From Bradyrhizobium sp. (GTDB lineage Bacteria; Pseudomonadota; Alphaproteobacteria; Rhizobiales; Xanthobacteraceae), in the NCBI GenBank assembly GCA_028290165.1, contig JAQGKJ010000147.1:1-7950 (forward strand): a stretch of 7,950 nt of DNA. Direction: 5' to 3'. Below the pieces are notes generated by a model. That model was not told the origin of the DNA. It worked only from the letters and a program-made list of their open reading frames with translations, and searched no databases. Numbering within the stretch: position 1 is the first letter of the stretch; every line of letters starts with the position of its first letter. A program made the translations under genes and the position numbers. Positions 1 through 5,994 of the stretch are shown here, piece after piece.

Positions 1-1
1 C

Positions 2-976
2 GATGCGATCGGGCAGGCCGACGCGTCGGTGGCCTGGAATTTCGCCAATCTCGCCAGCCACCACTGGATGCTGGGCATGTTTGACAAGCGCGCCCAGGAT
101 CTGGTCTGGAACAAGGACGCCAACGCCCTGATCGCGTCTTCTTTCATTTTCCCGGCCGGACGCGGCAGGAAAGTCGACGGCGGCTATGTGCTGAGTGGCA
201 GCTGGCCCTTCTCATCGGGGGTGGATTCCAGTGAATGGAACATGCTTGCCAGCGTTGTTTCGTCCGACGATGAGGCCGACGGGATCGAGTACCGGATCTT
301 TCTTGTCAACAAGAGCGACTACAAAATCAAGGACACCTGGACCGCGAGCGGGTTAAGGGGAACGGGATCGAACGACGTCGAGGTCGACGATGCCTTTGTT
401 GCCGAGCCGATGACGCTTGCGGTGAGCGATCTCGACGGTGGCCCGACGCCCGGTAGCGCCGTCAATCCGAACGCGCTATATGCACTGCCAGTGTTCTCGT
501 TATTTCCCTATGTGCTTTCCGGCGTTGCCCTTGGCAACGCGCAGGCCTGTCTGGACGATTATGTCGATCTCGCGCGGCATCGCGCATCGACCTACAATCG
601 CGCCAAAATCGGCGATCTTCAGAGCACGCAGATCAAGATCGCCGAAGCATCCGCCAAGATCGATGCCGCCCGCCTGATAATGCGTTCGACCTGCATCGAG
701 GCCATGGCCGACGCAAGGCGCGGCCAAATCCCCGATATCGCCGCCAAGACCAAATCGCGCCGCGATGGTGCCTATTCCGTCAATCTCTGCACCGAAGCGG
801 TGTCGCTGTTGTTTTCGGCCAGTGGCGCGCGGGGATTGTTCATGACAGGAGTGCTGCAGAGGCAATTTCGTGATGCCCACGCGATCAATTCGCACATCGC
901 GTTCAATTTCGATGCAGCTGGCACCAATTACGGCCGCGTTGCGCTTGGCCTGCCATCCGAAAACCTGACGCTTTGA
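2..976 (+). CDS. Flavin-dependent monooxygenase, acyl-CoA dehydrogenase fold (HpaB/HsaA-like), 5' end outside window
   Basis: The frame is open from the first full codon at position 2, and the residues before the GTG at 29 (DAIGQADASVAWNFANL) already fit the family, so the gene enters from the left and the GTG is not the start. About 324 residues are visible; members are usually near 390-400, so roughly 70 N-terminal residues are missing. Seen: a helix with SHHWML (visible residues 19-24), the SSF..PAGRG segment (46-55), GGYVLSGSWPFSSG (60-73) followed by an Asp, which is the typical flavin/substrate loop of this class, and a C-terminal RDAHAINSHIAFNFD stretch ending in YGR.ALGLP. Family knowledge: these oxygenases use reduced FMN or FAD supplied by a separate reductase to hydroxylate aromatic or related substrates. 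The next gene is such a reductase, 8 bp downstream, which strongly supports a two-component system. The substrate is unknown; plain acyl-CoA dehydrogenase activity is less likely given the reductase partner. Confidence 0.85.
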   Translation, partial: DAIGQADASVAWNFANLASHHWMLGMFDKRAQDLVWNKDANALIASSFIFPAGRGRKVDGGYVLSGSWPFSSGVDSSEWNMLASVVSSDDEADGIEYRIFLVNKSDYKIKDTWTASGLRGTGSNDVEVDDAFVAEPMTLAVSDLDGGPTPGSAVNPNALYALPVFSLFPYVLSGVALGNAQACLDDYVDLARHRASTYNRAKIGDLQSTQIKIAEASAKIDAARLIMRSTCIEAMADARRGQIPDIAAKTKSRRDGAYSVNLCTEAVSLLFSASGARGLFMTGVLQRQFRDAHAINSHIAFNFDAAGTNYGRVALGLPSENLTL

Positions 977-984
977 GACGACGG

Positions 985-1554
985 ATGACCGACGCGCCAA
1001 AGCATCCGACCGATCCTGATCCGGCCAACGAGCTGGCCAGCGATCATTCGCCGATCGATCCCAGGGATTTTCGCAACGCGCTCGGCACTTATGCCACGGG
1101 CGTCACCATCATCACGGCGCTCGCGCCTAATGGAAAGCCCTATGGGCTGACCTGCAATTCGTTCGCCTCGGTATCGCTGAACCCGCCGCTCGTGCTCTGG
1201 AGCCTGGGGATGTTTTCCCAGGGGTTAACCATTTTCCAGAACGCCAGCCATTTTGCGGTCAACGTACTTGGCGCATCGCAGCAGGCGCTGGCAGCCAAAT
1301 TCGCAAAGTCCTCGGACGACAAGTTCGCCGGTGTCGAATGGACGCCCGGTCTTGGCAACGCGCCGCTTCTTGCGGACAGCGTTGCAAATTTTCAATGCCG
1401 CGCGGCCAGCCGGTATTATGGCGGCGACCATGTCATCTTCCTGGGGGCGGTCGAAGCCTATGCCTACAACCGGAAAGAGCCGCTGCTGTTTGCGCGCGGC
1501 GGTTATGGCCGATTTCTAGTCGCAGACGACATGTCACCGGCCCCCAAGCCATGA
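985..1554 (+). CDS. Flavin reductase (HpaC/HsaB-like), partner of the upstream monooxygenase
   Basis: A 189-residue protein of the flavin reductase-like domain family. An FMN-binding split-barrel core begins near residue 28 (DFRNALGTYATGVTIITA), followed by the conserved GLTCNSFASVSLNPPLV segment (54-70) and a GGDH motif (146-149), both typical of NAD(P)H:flavin reductases that feed two-component monooxygenases. The first 27 residues are polar and Pro/Asp-rich and look like a flexible extension. I chose ATG 985 rather than the in-frame TTG 973, which overlaps the previous stop; only a weak GAGA-type site precedes it at 974-978. Role from family knowledge: oxidise NADH or NADPH and release reduced flavin to the oxygenase encoded just before it. 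By inference it could also supply the luciferase-like monooxygenase at 3343-4449, which has no dedicated reductase in the window. The stop overlaps the next start as ATGA, so the genes are translationally coupled. Confidence 0.9.
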   Translation: MTDAPKHPTDPDPANELASDHSPIDPRDFRNALGTYATGVTIITALAPNGKPYGLTCNSFASVSLNPPLVLWSLGMFSQGLTIFQNASHFAVNVLGASQQALAAKFAKSSDDKFAGVEWTPGLGNAPLLADSVANFQCRAASRYYGGDHVIFLGAVEAYAYNRKEPLLFARGGYGRFLVADDMSPAPKP

Positions 1555-2219
1555 GAAGAAAATCATCGCCCAAGCGCGCGAAGCAGAAGCGGATGTCCCC
1601 GGACGAACGCCGCAGGGAGTTCGTTGCCAAGGCGACCGAATTTTTCTCGGATGAAGGATTTGGCGGCGGGACGCGCGATCTGGCGCGCCGGCTCGGCGTT
1701 ACCCAGCCGCTGCTGTACCGTTATTTTCCGAGCAAGGATGACTTGATCAAGGAAGTCTATCGCACGGTTTATCTCGAGCCGCTCGATACCGGTTGGGAAA
1801 AGCTGCTTACTGACCGTACCCGGCCGATCCGCGATCGGTTGCAGGAATTCTACAACGCGTACACGAACGTGATCTTCACCCGCAAATGGCTTCGCATCTA
1901 CCTTTATTCGGGCTTGAAGGGGCTGGACATCAACCGCTGGTACGTCGGCGTGGTACGTGACAAGATACTGACGCGCATCATCAGGGAATGCCGCCATGAA
2001 GTGGGACTTCCCGCGCTGGGCAAACCGACCGCGTCCGAGCTCGAAATGGCGTGGGTGTTCCATAGTGGAATCTTTTATTACGGGGTTCGCAAGTACATCT
2101 ACGAATCTCCCGTGCTCGAGGATAAAGAGCAGATGATCAGCGACGCGCTGGACGTCTTTCTGGCAGGCTTCGAACGGGTATTTGCGGCGCCGGCCGCGCC
2201 GGTGAAAGCGGTCGGATAG
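1551..2219 (+). CDS. TetR/AcrR-family transcriptional regulator
   Basis: A 222-residue protein with an N-terminal TetR-type DNA-binding domain. A basic leader (residues 1-22, many Lys and Arg) is followed by helix 1 (FVAKATEFFSDEGF, 24-37) and the helix-turn-helix at about 41-66 (TRDLARRLGVTQPLLYRYF then PSKDDLI), a classic TetR signature. The rest is helical ligand-binding and dimerisation domain with no recognisable effector signature. The frame stays open upstream to 1338, but that stretch lies inside the reductase gene, so ATG 1551 is preferred: it overlaps the reductase stop (ATGA), suggesting translational coupling. ATG 1593 (residue 15) is an alternative; neither has a strong ribosome binding site. 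Being cotranscribed with a monooxygenase and reductase, it probably controls this locus in response to a substrate or intermediate (inference). Its C-terminus ends in an Ala/Pro-rich tail, and its stop is 5 bp from the stop of the convergent dehydrogenase gene. Confidence 0.88.
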   Translation: MRRKSSPKRAKQKRMSPDERRREFVAKATEFFSDEGFGGGTRDLARRLGVTQPLLYRYFPSKDDLIKEVYRTVYLEPLDTGWEKLLTDRTRPIRDRLQEFYNAYTNVIFTRKWLRIYLYSGLKGLDINRWYVGVVRDKILTRIIRECRHEVGLPALGKPTASELEMAWVFHSGIFYYGVRKYIYESPVLEDKEQMISDALDVFLAGFERVFAAPAAPVKAVG

Positions 2220-2224
2220 CCGTC

Positions 2225-3214
2225 TCAGATGACCTCGATGCAGCTGCTTTTGACGGAGCGCTGGATCGCCTCAAAACTTCGGACGTTCGTCAGCATTTCC
2301 TCCAGCGCGACCGGGTAGGGCGCCTCGCCAAGCGCGGCGCGGCCAAAAGCCTCGAGATTGTCGCGCACCGCCGGATACGCCGGATAGAACGCCGTTGCGG
2401 GCATCTCGTCGCGATACACGGTGGTCACGTCCCATCCCGTTGAGTTTTCCGGATGGCTGCGGTCGCGGATTTCCATCCAGCCTTTCGAGCCGAGCAGGGC
2501 AAGCCGGCCCATAAACGGCGTCGCCAGCACGGCGCCCAGCATAGCGGTGGCGCCGCTCGCAAAACCGATCGTGATCGACAGCGTGTCGCCGTTCTCAAAA
2601 TCGCTGCCCAATCGCGCCAGCCGGGCCCATACGCGCGTCGGCCGGCCGAGGAGCGCGATCGACAGGTCCACCATGTGGATGCCGGTGGCCGACAGCGGTC
2701 CGGCGGGATTGACCCTGTCCGACAAACGCCAGTTGTCGCGGGGCAAGTTCAGGAATTTGTCTTGGCTGAAGTTACCTTCCAGCAGCAGCGGATTGCCGAA
2801 TTCACCGGCATCAAATCGCTTCCGCATGTCGACGACGGCGGGTTCGAATCGCCGCTCGTGCCCGATTCCTAACTGGACACCAGCCCTCCTCACCGCCGTG
2901 ACGGCAGCCTCCGCATCGGCCGCAGTTGTGCATAGCGGCTTCTCGCAGAAGACGTGCCGTCCCGATTCGGCCGATGCGATAATTTGTTCCGCATGCTGTT
3001 GTTGCGGGGTGCAAAGGATGACGGCCTCGACTTCTGTATTCACCAGCGCATCCTCGAACCGCGGCGCGGTTTCTATCCTGAGCCTTGAAGCCAAAGCGCG
3101 CGCCTGATCCAGCGGATCGACGGCCAGCACCGGAACGATAACTCTGTTGTTGCGCAGGTTGTTGAGGATGGTCTGTCCCCACCATCCCAAACCGATAACG
3201 GCGGCCTTGATCAT
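2225..3214 (-). CDS. Gfo/Idh/MocA-family oxidoreductase
   Basis: A 329-residue protein, normal length for the family. The N-terminal Rossmann fold begins at once with AAVIGLGWWG (nucleotide-binding glycines 8, 10 and 13), and Asp33 at the end of strand 2 suggests a preference for NAD. ILCTPQQQH (66-74) and the hallmark CEKPL (90-94, Lys92) follow, then the C-terminal alpha/beta domain with GHERRFEP (118-125) and GPLSATGIHMVDL (172-184). Family knowledge: these enzymes oxidise or reduce a hydroxyl/carbonyl on sugars, cyclitols or other small molecules, using a Lys-Asp-His set. Here Lys92 and His180 are present, but the position of the usual Asp four residues before the His is Ala176, so chemistry or substrate may differ from the sugar enzymes. 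Start ATG 3214 follows a GGGGG purine run (3221-3225) at 6-nt spacing. It lies downstream of the luciferase-like gene on the same strand, probably in one transcript. Its substrate is not evident. Confidence 0.88.
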   Translation of the reverse strand: MIKAAVIGLGWWGQTILNNLRNNRVIVPVLAVDPLDQARALASRLRIETAPRFEDALVNTEVEAVILCTPQQQHAEQIIASAESGRHVFCEKPLCTTAADAEAAVTAVRRAGVQLGIGHERRFEPAVVDMRKRFDAGEFGNPLLLEGNFSQDKFLNLPRDNWRLSDRVNPAGPLSATGIHMVDLSIALLGRPTRVWARLARLGSDFENGDTLSITIGFASGATAMLGAVLATPFMGRLALLGSKGWMEIRDRSHPENSTGWDVTTVYRDEMPATAFYPAYPAVRDNLEAFGRAALGEAPYPVALEEMLTNVRSFEAIQRSVKSSCIEVI

Positions 3215-3342
3215 GCGCGGCCCCCGATTCCCACTATGATTTCGACGTTTCGGATCGGTACCAGTCGCCGGTCGATTTGCGCCTGATAGTGGATACGATC
3301 GGTCACGGCCACGGCGAATTTTCTCAAGTGTTGGTTGACGGA
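3211..3342 (-). other. Spacer with a short open frame between two minus-strand genes
   Basis: Directly after the TAG of the luciferase-like gene, the same frame stays open for 43 codons and ends in a TGA that overlaps the ATG of the next gene (ATGA). The possible starts are weak: TTG 3327 would give 38 residues, or GTG codons slightly further on, and none has a ribosome binding site. The predicted peptide (for example FAVAVTDRIHYQAQIDRRL) has mixed, protein-like composition and about two-thirds G/C at third positions. I do not recognise it. An open run of this length is not rare by chance in GC-rich DNA, so it may be plain spacer, a gene remnant or a former C-terminal extension. No clear terminator hairpin with a T-run was seen here, which agrees with the two flanking genes sharing a transcript. 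Confidence 0.25.
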
Positions 3343-4449
3343 CTATTCCGCGGCGTTTGACTGTTTCGAGATGCCGGCGTTAACGCGCGGCATGACCTTT
3401 TCGGCCATCATGATCATGGACTGGCGCCCCAGTTCACGGTCTTTCCAATCCTTGCCGGCATATAGCAGCGTGCCGAACTCGCCGACCTCGCCCTGAAAAG
3501 CCAGCAGTTGATCCGCAACGCTCTCGGGCGTTCCATAGATGATTAGTTTGTCGCAGATCATCTCCAGTGTCACTTCATCATCGGGCTGGTCGCGGCGGGT
3601 CTTGAACAGCTCGATTCGGCCGTTCTTCTTCAGTTTGGTGAACAACGAGCGATAGTAATAGACGTAGGGTCCGTCAGGATCGGTGGCGTAAGCCTTTGCT
3701 GTCGCTGCGTCCTTGGCGACAAACACGCTCTTGGCGACGCGCCAATTGGCAGCTTCCGCCGCGCGGCCGGCGCGCTCGCAGCCCTCGACGTACTTCGGCC
3801 AATGGCTCTTCACCCATTGCGGCATCAGGAAGTTCGCCGAGATCGGATCCCAGCCCCGCGCCGCGGCCTCCGTCACGCCCTTCGAGAACGGCGCCACCGC
3901 GGTGACGACGATCGGCGGATGCGGCCGCTGCAGCGGCTTGGCGATGAATCCCTGGCCGATATCCCCAATCAGGGTCTTTTCAGTCGAGATGTTCCAGTAT
4001 TTTCCCTGAATATTGTACGGCGGCTCGCCGGCCCAAATATCCAGAACCTGATTGATGCATTCGAGAAACATGGCGTTCCGGTCGGCATCGAGGTTGCCGA
4101 ATAGCTCTGCATCCGACAGAAGTCCGCCGGGGCTTATTCCGAAAATCAAACGCCCGTCGAGCAAATGATCGAGCATCGCCATGCTGGCCGCGACCGTGGC
4201 GGGATGGGTGTTCGGCATATTGATGGTGCCGGTCCCAAGCTTGATCTGCTTGGTCGCGGCTGCGATCCACGCGAGGAACGCGATGCAGGAGGTGATGTTT
4301 TCGGCCCTGTCGGTAACGTGTTCGCCAACGTAAGCCTCGGTGAACTCCAGTTCGTCGGCGAGCAGGAAGGCTTCACGATCTTCCCGAAGGGAAAGCTGCC
4401 AATCCTTGTCGAGGGGATGGATTGGCATTGTAAAGAAACCCAGATTCAT
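3343..4449 (-). CDS. Luciferase-like (LLM class) flavin-dependent monooxygenase
   Basis: A 368-residue protein of the bacterial luciferase-like TIM-barrel family. From the N-terminus: MNLGFFTMPIHP (1-12), the EAYVGEHV segment, TKQIKLGTGTINMPNTHP (flavin-site strand), AAS.AMLDHLLDGRLIFGISPGG, and ELFGNLDADRN leading to PPY...GKYWNI. This pattern resembles the limonene-monooxygenase-like branch of the family. Known chemistry: reduced FMN (or F420 in other branches) with O2, for hydroxylation, epoxidation, Baeyer-Villiger or C-S/C-N cleavage; which applies here is unknown. The frame extends 20 codons upstream to ATG 4509, but a near-perfect GGGAGGAG site lies 6 nt before ATG 4449, and the protein from there starts exactly as family members do, so 4449 is chosen. 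It needs reduced flavin from a reductase; the one at 985-1554 is a candidate. It is the first gene of the leftward unit, transcribed divergently from the molybdenum hydroxylase operon. Confidence 0.9.
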   Translation of the reverse strand: MNLGFFTMPIHPLDKDWQLSLREDREAFLLADELEFTEAYVGEHVTDRAENITSCIAFLAWIAAATKQIKLGTGTINMPNTHPATVAASMAMLDHLLDGRLIFGISPGGLLSDAELFGNLDADRNAMFLECINQVLDIWAGEPPYNIQGKYWNISTEKTLIGDIGQGFIAKPLQRPHPPIVVTAVAPFSKGVTEAAARGWDPISANFLMPQWVKSHWPKYVEGCERAGRAAEAANWRVAKSVFVAKDAATAKAYATDPDGPYVYYYRSLFTKLKKNGRIELFKTRRDQPDDEVTLEMICDKLIIYGTPESVADQLLAFQGEVGEFGTLLYAGKDWKDRELGRQSMIMMAEKVMPRVNAGISKQSNAAE

Positions 4450-4455
4450 TGCCTG

Positions 4456-4463
4456 CTCCTCCC
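4456..4463 (-). promoter_or_regulatory. Strong ribosome binding site for the luciferase-like gene
   Basis: Read on the minus strand this is GGGAGGAG, 6 nt before ATG 4449. It decides between that start and the longer in-frame start at 4509, because the 20 extra codons would run through the ribosome binding site. Confidence 0.8.
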
Positions 4464-4525
4464 TGGGGCCGATTTGATGCGAGCCAAAACGTGCGTCGTT
4501 CACGAACATATCACAAGTCCAAAAC

Positions 4526-4551
4526 TCGAATCTCCCGAAATAATCGTTCGA
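4526..4551. repeat. Small inverted repeat, possible operator
   Basis: TCGAA at 4526-4530 is mirrored by TTCGA at 4547-4551, with 16 bp between them; an overlapping CGAA-N7-TTCG pair lies at 4536-4550. Both sit about 10 bp upstream of the rightward -35 box, where an activator or repressor could bind. A further short palindrome, GTTC-AC-GAAC, is at 4498-4507. The arms are short and could arise by chance. Binding by the TetR protein encoded at 1551-2219 is only a guess. Confidence 0.25.
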
Positions 4552-4560
4552 TAAACAAAC

Positions 4561-4589
4561 TTGACCTTTGATGGTTGCCGCCGTCTAAT
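4561..4589 (+). promoter_or_regulatory. Sigma-70-type promoter for the molybdenum hydroxylase operon
   Basis: TTGACC at 4561-4566 (5 of 6 matches to the -35 consensus) is followed after exactly 17 bp by TCTAAT at 4584-4589 (5 of 6 matches to the -10 consensus). Transcription would start near 4596, giving a leader of about 35 nt before ATG 4631. The position just upstream of a strong ribosome binding site supports it. It is a sequence match only; no start-site data are available. Confidence 0.6.
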
Positions 4590-4615
4590 CTCAAAAAATA
4601 CGCAAAAAACCGGCC

Positions 4616-4623
4616 GGGGAGGA
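4616..4623 (+). promoter_or_regulatory. Strong ribosome binding site for the original FAD-subunit start
   Basis: GGGGAGGA lies 7 nt before ATG 4631. Its quality and spacing show that 4631 is, or was, the real start of the FAD subunit, even though the reading frame is stopped by TGA at 4667. Confidence 0.75.
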
Positions 4624-4630
4624 CACCTCA

Positions 4631-4672
4631 ATGAAAGCCTCGGCTTTCAGCTATGCACGCGCATCCTGAGTT
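4631..4672 (+). pseudogene. N-terminal segment of the FAD subunit, cut off by an in-frame TGA
   Basis: From ATG 4631 the frame reads MKASAFSYARAS and then TGA (4667-4669). The same frame resumes at once with VLIALELLEAHG and continues to the gene's end. N-termini of CoxM-type subunits have the form M-(x)n-F-x-Y-x-R-(x)2-S-(x)3-A-(x)2-LL-(x)3-G, and here the spacing matches with TGA sitting where a Ser is common. A single base change (for example TCA to TGA) would explain it; no frameshift is needed. It could be a true nonsense mutation or an error in the sequence. Confidence 0.65.
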
Positions 4673-5512
4673 TTGATCGCTTTGGAGTTGCTGGAAGCGC
4701 ACGGGGACAAGGCGAAGGTGCTGTCGGGCGGCCAGAGCCTGTTGCCCGCAATGAATCTGCGTCTGATTTCTCCGGAACTGATCGTGGATATCGGCCAACT
4801 CGCCGAGCTTCGGGGCATCGCGGTGCGGGGCGATGTTTTAGGCATCGGTGCGCTGACCCGCCATGTCGACCTCCTGAGGTCGCCGGAAATAGCTGTGCAG
4901 GCGCCGTTGCTGACGGAAGCAGTGGCCCATATCGCGCACCCCGCGATCCGCAACAGGGGAACCATCGGCGGCAGCCTTGCTCATGCCGACCCCGCTTCCG
5001 AACTGCCGGCCTGCATGGTGGCGCTGAACGCGTCGATTATCGTTCGCGGCCAGGCTGGCGAACGGCGTATCGCGGCCGCGGATTTCTTCAAAGGGATCTA
5101 CGAGACGGCGTTGCTACCGCAGGAATTACTTATCGCCGTGGAACTGCCGCTTCCGCGACCAAATTCCATGCATTTTTTTCACGAATTCGCCCGGCGGCAC
5201 GGCGATTACGCCATCACAGGCCTGGCCGCGCAGGCGATCGTGGAAAGCGGTGTCTTCACTGACCTTCGGCTTGCTTTTTTTGCCGTCGGCGATCGTCCGG
5301 TATTGGCCGGGGCCGAAAAAAAACTGGTCGATGTCGCCGTCACGCCTGCGGTGTTATCGGAAGCTTCGGCGGCCCTGAGCGAGGAACTTGATCCCCAGGA
5401 CGATCAACAGGCGTCTGCTTCGATGCGCCGGCATCTTGCGAAGGTGCTGCTGGCGCGTTGCGCGTCGGCGCTGCTTGGCCGTCCCGACCTCAATGCGGGA
5501 GGCACGGCGTGA
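4673..5512 (+). CDS. FAD-binding (medium, CoxM-like) subunit of a xanthine dehydrogenase-family Mo hydroxylase, N-terminus interrupted
   Basis: The uninterrupted part is 279 residues if read from TTG 4673, the first possible start after the TGA at 4667. With the 14 codons upstream it would be about 293, normal for the family. The FAD-binding domain shows VLSGGQSLLPAMNLRL (16-31, pyrophosphate loop) and GTIGGSLAHADPASELP (96-112, second FAD motif), then the CO dehydrogenase flavoprotein C-terminal domain from about residue 165 (FHEFARRHGDYAI). Role from the family: it takes electrons from the 2Fe-2S subunit and passes them to NAD or another acceptor. Starting at TTG would remove the first beta strand of the FAD domain but leave both FAD motifs, so activity is uncertain. 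No ribosome binding site immediately precedes the TTG; reinitiation after the TGA, 3 nt earlier, is conceivable. The stop overlaps the next gene's GTG (GTGA). It could be a decayed gene or an intact gene with a sequencing error. Confidence 0.8.
   Translation: MIALELLEAHGDKAKVLSGGQSLLPAMNLRLISPELIVDIGQLAELRGIAVRGDVLGIGALTRHVDLLRSPEIAVQAPLLTEAVAHIAHPAIRNRGTIGGSLAHADPASELPACMVALNASIIVRGQAGERRIAAADFFKGIYETALLPQELLIAVELPLPRPNSMHFFHEFARRHGDYAITGLAAQAIVESGVFTDLRLAFFAVGDRPVLAGAEKKLVDVAVTPAVLSEASAALSEELDPQDDQQASASMRRHLAKVLLARCASALLGRPDLNAGGTA
5497..5502 (+). promoter_or_regulatory. Ribosome binding site deciding the GTG start of the 2Fe-2S subunit
   Basis: GGGAGG lies 6 nt before GTG 5509. The alternative ATG at 5521 would be 18 nt away, too far, so the GTG is the better start. 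Confidence 0.7.
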
Positions 5513-5994
5513 CGGCCCCCATGCCGATCTCGCTCGATGTCAACGGTGAGCGCGTGGATGCTCAGGTTTTGCCGCGTCTCAATCTCGCGGACTTCCTGCG
5601 GGAGCATCTCGAGCTGACCGGCACCCATGTCGGTTGCGAACATGGGGTTTGCGGCGCCTGTACCGTGCGCATCAATGGCGAGATCGTTCGCTCCTGCCTG
5701 ATGCTGGCGGTGCAGGCGCATGGCGCTTCCGTCCAAACCATCGAAGGATTGTCCGACAGCGGCGAGGTCGCCGATCTCCAGGCCGCCTTTCGCGATCGCA
5801 ACGCGCTGCAATGCGGCTTTTGCACGCCGGGCATGCTGATGGCCGCGCAGGACCTATTGAAACAGGAACCAGAGCCGGATCGAGAGCGGATACGCGAGCA
5901 TCTTTCCGGCAATTACTGCCGCTGCACTGGTTATCAGGCCATTATCGATGCGGTCGAGACCACGGCACGGGCGCGCATGGAGCGCAAATCATGA
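5509..5994 (+). CDS. 2Fe-2S (small, CoxS-like) subunit of a xanthine dehydrogenase-family Mo hydroxylase
   Basis: A 161-residue protein with all eight cluster cysteines in place. The N-terminal plant-ferredoxin-type domain has GCEHGVCGACTV (Cys43, Cys48, Cys51) and Cys63; the C-terminal helical domain has CGFCTPGM (Cys102, Cys105) and NYCRCTGY (Cys137, Cys139). This is the full signature for two 2Fe-2S clusters that carry electrons from the molybdenum site to FAD. The sequence also has the family's LADFLREHLELTGTHVG stretch and SGNYCRCTGYQ.I. Length fits the family (about 155-170). The GTG start overlaps the FAD-subunit stop by 4 nt and is supported by a GGGAGG site; the stop overlaps the start of the next gene (ATGA). 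The tight coupling suggests fixed subunit ratios. The cytoplasmic location is inferred from the lack of a signal peptide. Confidence 0.95.
   Translation: MTAPMPISLDVNGERVDAQVLPRLNLADFLREHLELTGTHVGCEHGVCGACTVRINGEIVRSCLMLAVQAHGASVQTIEGLSDSGEVADLQAAFRDRNALQCGFCTPGMLMAAQDLLKQEPEPDRERIREHLSGNYCRCTGYQAIIDAVETTARARMERKS

Larger units (their letters stand above)
4450..4630. promoter_or_regulatory. Divergent intergenic control region
   Basis: This 181-bp stretch separates the leftward luciferase-like gene from the rightward molybdenum hydroxylase genes and is visibly more AT-rich than the coding DNA around it, especially from 4501 to 4610. It carries a rightward promoter (4561-4589), both ribosome binding sites and short inverted repeats listed separately. 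I could not find a convincing -35/-10 pair for the leftward gene. A frame reading rightward from 4561 covers part of it but has no family resemblance. Confidence 0.7.

Noticed and set aside
500..1000. A 166-residue minus-strand frame opposite the first monooxygenase
   Set aside because: No domain seen; the plus strand encodes the conserved C-terminal half of the monooxygenase.
1338..1550. A longer TetR protein starting at 1338
   Set aside because: The extra 71 codons lie inside the reductase gene in another frame and do not resemble a TetR leader; ATG 1551 overlaps the reductase stop.
2185..2201. GC-rich hairpin as a transcription terminator
   Set aside because: Perfect 6-bp arms but no T-run on either strand, and it lies inside the TetR coding sequence.
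2421..3107. A 228-residue plus-strand frame opposite the Gfo/Idh gene
   Set aside because: Low-complexity Ser/Arg/Pro-rich translation without domains; the minus-strand frame has clear Rossmann and EKP motifs.
4667..4669. TGA read as selenocysteine in the FAD subunit
   Set aside because: The position is usually Ser and is not a redox site, and I saw no obvious selenocysteine-insertion hairpin just after it.
4561..5262. A 233-residue rightward frame overlapping the FAD-subunit gene
   Set aside because: It runs out of frame through sequence that clearly encodes the FAD subunit, is rich in Arg/Gly and shows no family motif; its start coincides with the -35 box.
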